DNA of 64,000 nucleotides, from the NCBI GenBank assembly GCA_048268105.1, contig JBLWWH010000006.1:1-64000 (forward strand), given 5' to 3'. Below, one piece after another: positions 60,988 through 64,000 of this stretch. A model generated the notes under the pieces. That model was not told the origin of the DNA, searched no databases, and saw nothing but the letters and a program-made list of their open reading frames with translations. Positions within the stretch are counted from its first letter, which is position 1; each line of letters begins with the position of its first letter. Source of the DNA: Profundicola sp048268105. GTDB taxonomy: Bacteria > Bacteroidota > Bacteroidia > Flavobacteriales > Weeksellaceae. The position numbers and the translations under genes are program-made.

Positions 60988-63078
60988 ATGACGACTCCTA
61001 TTAAATACATAAATCGCGAAATAACTTGGCTTAAATTTAATGCAAGAGTTCTGCAGGAAGCGAGAGATAAATCGGTACCATTATTAGATAGATTAAGATT
61101 TTTGGGGATTTACTCTAATAATTTAGACGAATTTTACAAGGTTAGATATGCTACTGTTTTGCGTGCATTAGAACTTGATTCTGCGGCGTATAATAATATT
61201 ATTGAAGGTCAATCTTTAAAGAAGCTTTTATCTGAAATAAGAGAAGTGGTAGCGCTTCAACAAGATAATTATGACCGAACATTTAGAGAGATTATTAGAG
61301 AATTAGAAGATGAGGATATTTACTTTATCGACGAGCATCAATTAGAGGAGGAGCACATCATCTATATTAAAAAATTATATCAAGAAAAGCTAAGTCACAC
61401 CACGGCTGTTTTCTTATGGAAGCCCGATCAAGAGAGAATTCCGTCTTTCAGGGAGGATGCTTATTATTTGGCGGTTAAGATGACTAAATTCAGTGAAAAC
61501 CTGAATGAAGATATTGTGAATTATGCGATTATAGAGGTTCCAACTTATATATTTTCAAGGTTTATTGTTCTGCCATCAAAGGAAAACAAGAAGTATTTTA
61601 TGATGTTAGAAGATGCGATTCGATATAATCTCGATGAAATTTTCGAAATCTTTGATTATGATCATATTGAGGCTCATTCTATTAAATCATCAAAAGATGC
61701 TGAACTAGATCTCGATCAAGACGTTCAGCGTAGTTTTATGGATAGAATTGCACGTAGCGTAGAACGACGTCGAAGTGGAGAACCTGTGCGATTGGTGTAT
61801 GATAAGGATATGGCGGCAGATACTTTTGAGTATGTTAAGAACATTATGCACATCGACAAGTACGATAGTGTTTCGCCTGGGAGTAAATACCACAACAAAA
61901 GAGATTTTATTGGTTTTCCGGATTTGGGTAGAGCTGAATTAAACAATCCTTCTATCCAACCCTTGACGCCTCCTGCTTTAGTGGGCGTTAAAAGTTATAT
62001 TAAAGCCATTGAACAGCAAGATCATATGTTGCATGCGCCTTATACTGATTATTCAATTTTCTTAAAGTTTCTTAGAGAATGTGCCATCGACCCGAAGGTT
62101 AAGGCGATTAAAATGACGGTTTATCGTGTTGCAAATCAATCCCAAATAATGAGTGCTTTGGTGAATGCCGCTAGAAATGGAAAAGAAGTGACGGCTGTGT
62201 TAGAATTGCGTGCTAGATTCGATGAGGCAAATAATGTGAATTGGTCTAAAATCTTACAAGACGAGGGAGTTCAGGTGATTTTTGGTGTAGCTGATCTTAA
62301 AGTTCACTCAAAAATTGGTGTAGTAACTTATATGGACGAAGAAAATGAAGAAAGTCTAAAGAAGATTGCCTTTATTTCAACCGGGAATTTTCATGAGAAA
62401 ACAGCGCGGATTTATACAGATTTCACTCTTTTGACAGCGCATAAAGAAATCGCTACAGAGATTGATGAGGTCTTTGATTTCTTCCAAGCGAATTATAAAG
62501 TTAAGGAATACGAACACCTGATTTTATCGCCTTTTAGTACACGTAGAAAATTATACGATCTTATAGATCAAGAGATTAAAAACCAGAAAATTGGCTTGCC
62601 AGCACAAATTAATATTAAAATCAATAGTTTATCTGATAAAGGTATGATTGATAAGTTATATGAAGCAAATGATGCAGGTGTTGAGGTAAGATTGGTGGTT
62701 CGAGGTATTTGTTGCTTGATACCGGGTAAATACGGTTTAAGCGAAAACATTAAAGCAATAAGTGTGGTGGACAAGTTTCTAGAACATCCGAGGATTTTTT
62801 GGTTTAAAAATGCTGGAGAAGAGAAAATCTATATTTCATCTGCGGATTTAATGGCACGAAATATTGACCATAGGGTAGAGATGACTTGTCCGATATATGA
62901 TCCCATCCTTCAAGAAGAAATAATGGATACATTTGAGTTGAGTTTTAATGATAATGTGAAAGGTAGAATTCAAAACGCAACCTTAGACGAGATTTATCAG
63001 GAAAATGATCTGCCACCGAATCGCTCCCAAGTGAGCATATATGAATATTATAAAAAAAGATACAATGAAAATAACTAA
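60988..63078 (+). CDS. ppk: Polyphosphate kinase 1
   Basis: The 696-residue enzyme makes long-chain polyphosphate from ATP. It shows INREITWLKFNARVLQEA and FLGIYSNNLDEFYKVR at the N-terminus, the phospho-His motif DLKVHSKIGVV (His440), FISTGNFHEKTARIYTDFTL, and VDKFLEHPRIF with His600. Length is normal. It follows sixA with no gap and overlaps ppx by 14 nt. Synthesis and breakdown genes in one operon suggest a polyphosphate turnover unit. Confidence 0.96.
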   Translation: MTTPIKYINREITWLKFNARVLQEARDKSVPLLDRLRFLGIYSNNLDEFYKVRYATVLRALELDSAAYNNIIEGQSLKKLLSEIREVVALQQDNYDRTFREIIRELEDEDIYFIDEHQLEEEHIIYIKKLYQEKLSHTTAVFLWKPDQERIPSFREDAYYLAVKMTKFSENLNEDIVNYAIIEVPTYIFSRFIVLPSKENKKYFMMLEDAIRYNLDEIFEIFDYDHIEAHSIKSSKDAELDLDQDVQRSFMDRIARSVERRRSGEPVRLVYDKDMAADTFEYVKNIMHIDKYDSVSPGSKYHNKRDFIGFPDLGRAELNNPSIQPLTPPALVGVKSYIKAIEQQDHMLHAPYTDYSIFLKFLRECAIDPKVKAIKMTVYRVANQSQIMSALVNAARNGKEVTAVLELRARFDEANNVNWSKILQDEGVQVIFGVADLKVHSKIGVVTYMDEENEESLKKIAFISTGNFHEKTARIYTDFTLLTAHKEIATEIDEVFDFFQANYKVKEYEHLILSPFSTRRKLYDLIDQEIKNQKIGLPAQINIKINSLSDKGMIDKLYEANDAGVEVRLVVRGICCLIPGKYGLSENIKAISVVDKFLEHPRIFWFKNAGEEKIYISSADLMARNIDHRVEMTCPIYDPILQEEIMDTFELSFNDNVKGRIQNATLDEIYQENDLPPNRSQVSIYEYYKKRYNENN

Positions 63079-63955
63079 ACTCGCAGCAATAGATGTTGGT
63101 TCCAATGCCATTCGTTTGTTGGTTAATACCATCTACGATGACGGAACGCACAGAACCTTCAACAAGACAAGTTTGGTTAGAGCACCCGTGCGTTTAGGGT
63201 ATGACGCTTTTGTAGCCGAGCATGTGTCTGATGAAAATCTTACGAGATTAATTAAAGCTTTAAAGTCTTTTAGATTGTTGATGGATGTACACGAAGTTCA
63301 AGATTATCGAGCTTTTGCTACTTCGGCGATGAGAGAAGTGAGCAATGGCAAAGAAATAGTTCAAAGAATTAAAAACGAGGCAAATATTGATTTAAGGATA
63401 ATTGACGGAGAAACTGAGGGAAATATTATTTTTGAAACCGAGCTTAAGTCTTATGTTAACGACTCCAAAAATTATTTGTATGTAGATGTTGGCGGTGGAT
63501 CAACAGAATGTACTCTTTTAGCGCACGGAAAAGTCATTACAACAAAAAGTTTTCCGGTAGGAACTGTGCGTTGGTTGCATGATAAAGTGGGGGCCGATTT
63601 TTTAGAAAAAGAAGTTAAACCATGGGTCGTAGAGAACTGTAAACCATACGAAGGTATAGAGCTTTTAGGTTCGGGAGGGAATATTAACCACATTTTCAAA
63701 CAATCTGGAAATAAAACAGGTAAACCATTATCATATAATTATTTATTCAAACAATTAAAGATACTAAAGGGCTTAAGCTTCGAAGATAGACTAACGCTTT
63801 ATAATATGAAAACGGATAGGGCCGATGTGGTAATTCCAGCCTTAGAAATTTATGTTCATATTATGAAATTTGCAGGTTCTAAGAAGATTCACGTTCCAAA
63901 GATTGGATTGTCTGATGGAATAATACAGTTTATGTATCATCACAATAAATATTAA
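63065..63955 (+). CDS. ppx: Ppx/GppA-family exopolyphosphatase
   Basis: The 296-residue ASKHA-fold phosphatase cleaves polyphosphate ends or pppGpp. It shows AAIDVGSNAIRLLV (phosphate-1 motif), AFATSAMREVSNG, IDGETEGNIIFE and VDVGGGSTECTL. It is short compared with E. coli Ppx (about 510 residues) because it lacks the C-terminal HD domain; such short forms occur in Bacteroidota. The ATG at 63065 is chosen over 63041, and overlaps ppk by 14 nt. Confidence 0.92.
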   Translation: MKITKLAAIDVGSNAIRLLVNTIYDDGTHRTFNKTSLVRAPVRLGYDAFVAEHVSDENLTRLIKALKSFRLLMDVHEVQDYRAFATSAMREVSNGKEIVQRIKNEANIDLRIIDGETEGNIIFETELKSYVNDSKNYLYVDVGGGSTECTLLAHGKVITTKSFPVGTVRWLHDKVGADFLEKEVKPWVVENCKPYEGIELLGSGGNINHIFKQSGNKTGKPLSYNYLFKQLKILKGLSFEDRLTLYNMKTDRADVVIPALEIYVHIMKFAGSKKIHVPKIGLSDGIIQFMYHHNKY

Positions 63956-64000
63956 GGAATTAAAGTCAAAAAGAACAAGAGCTATAATTTAAATCTTAAA
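63956..64000. other. Window edge after ppx
   Basis: The last 45 bases carry no recognisable feature. Confidence 0.5.

Overview
The window comes from a low-GC member of the Bacteroidota, most likely class Flavobacteriia. The evidence is many TAnnTTTG promoter boxes with few Shine-Dalgarno sites, lineage-typical genes (DUF4290, DUF3822-like, DUF349 multi-repeat, a fused E1 alpha/beta 2-oxoacid dehydrogenase, OmpA with thrombospondin type-3 repeats), and a MurA with Asp in place of the fosfomycin-target Cys. No rRNA, tRNA or CRISPR was seen. The order of genes is chromosomal. The family cannot be fixed from the sequence alone.

Positions 1-18894 are a surface-polysaccharide locus, all on the minus strand apart from a transposase tail (IS1595-type, 1-140) at the left edge. 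The first operon (5413 down to 281) holds a WecF-like Fuc4NAc transferase, WecB, a PAPS-type sulfotransferase, a Wzx-like flippase and a NeuD/PglD-type acyltransferase. A 0.9-kb gap (5414-6349) carries four tandem copies of a nested palindromic repeat. The second block (18894 down to 6350) holds a PglC-like priming transferase, PglD/PglE/PglF-like enzymes (UDP-diNAc-bacillosamine type), Wza and Wzc export proteins, a TviC/TviB-like pair (UDP-GalNAcA type), a polytopic membrane protein that could be a polymerase or GT-C enzyme, and RmlB. The locus combines parts known from Campylobacter Pgl, Salmonella Vi and enterobacterial common antigen pathways.

From 19039 to 34021 the content is mostly housekeeping: rplY/prs, rpe, an OmpA porin, a NUDIX/mnmD pair, ilvE with a thiolase, MscS, rsmD with a DUF3822-like protein and a single-span membrane protein, kdsB, a LolA-like secreted protein, DUF3820, rbfA, a LolC/E permease and a zinc-ribbon protein. 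A LOG-family protein follows (34028-35173). Then comes an accessory patch (35174-39304): a broken membrane-protein gene, a lipoprotein gene with a candidate operator over its promoter, and a TPR histidine kinase with its LuxR-type response regulator.

From 39308 to the end: trmD, fused 2-oxoacid dehydrogenase E1, a CPBP protease, rlmH, BrkB/YihY, a K+ channel, an OmpA lipoprotein, a RsmI-like methylase, a low-molecular-weight phosphatase and dnaA. These are followed by a YbgC-like thioesterase, an EamA transporter, yigZ, ribD, a DUF349 protein, aroE, two tandem DUF368 (undecaprenyl-phosphate translocase type) genes, murA, DUF4290, and a sixA-ppk-ppx polyphosphate operon. Cell-envelope lipid-carrier genes recur: priming transferase, flippase, two DUF368 genes and murA.

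No clear new defence or mobile system was found. The items most worth a second look are the palindromic repeat array, the mosaic glycan locus with its sulfotransferase, the DUF3822-like/single-span pair, start codons placed almost on promoter boxes, and the operator-like dyad at 35987-36011.
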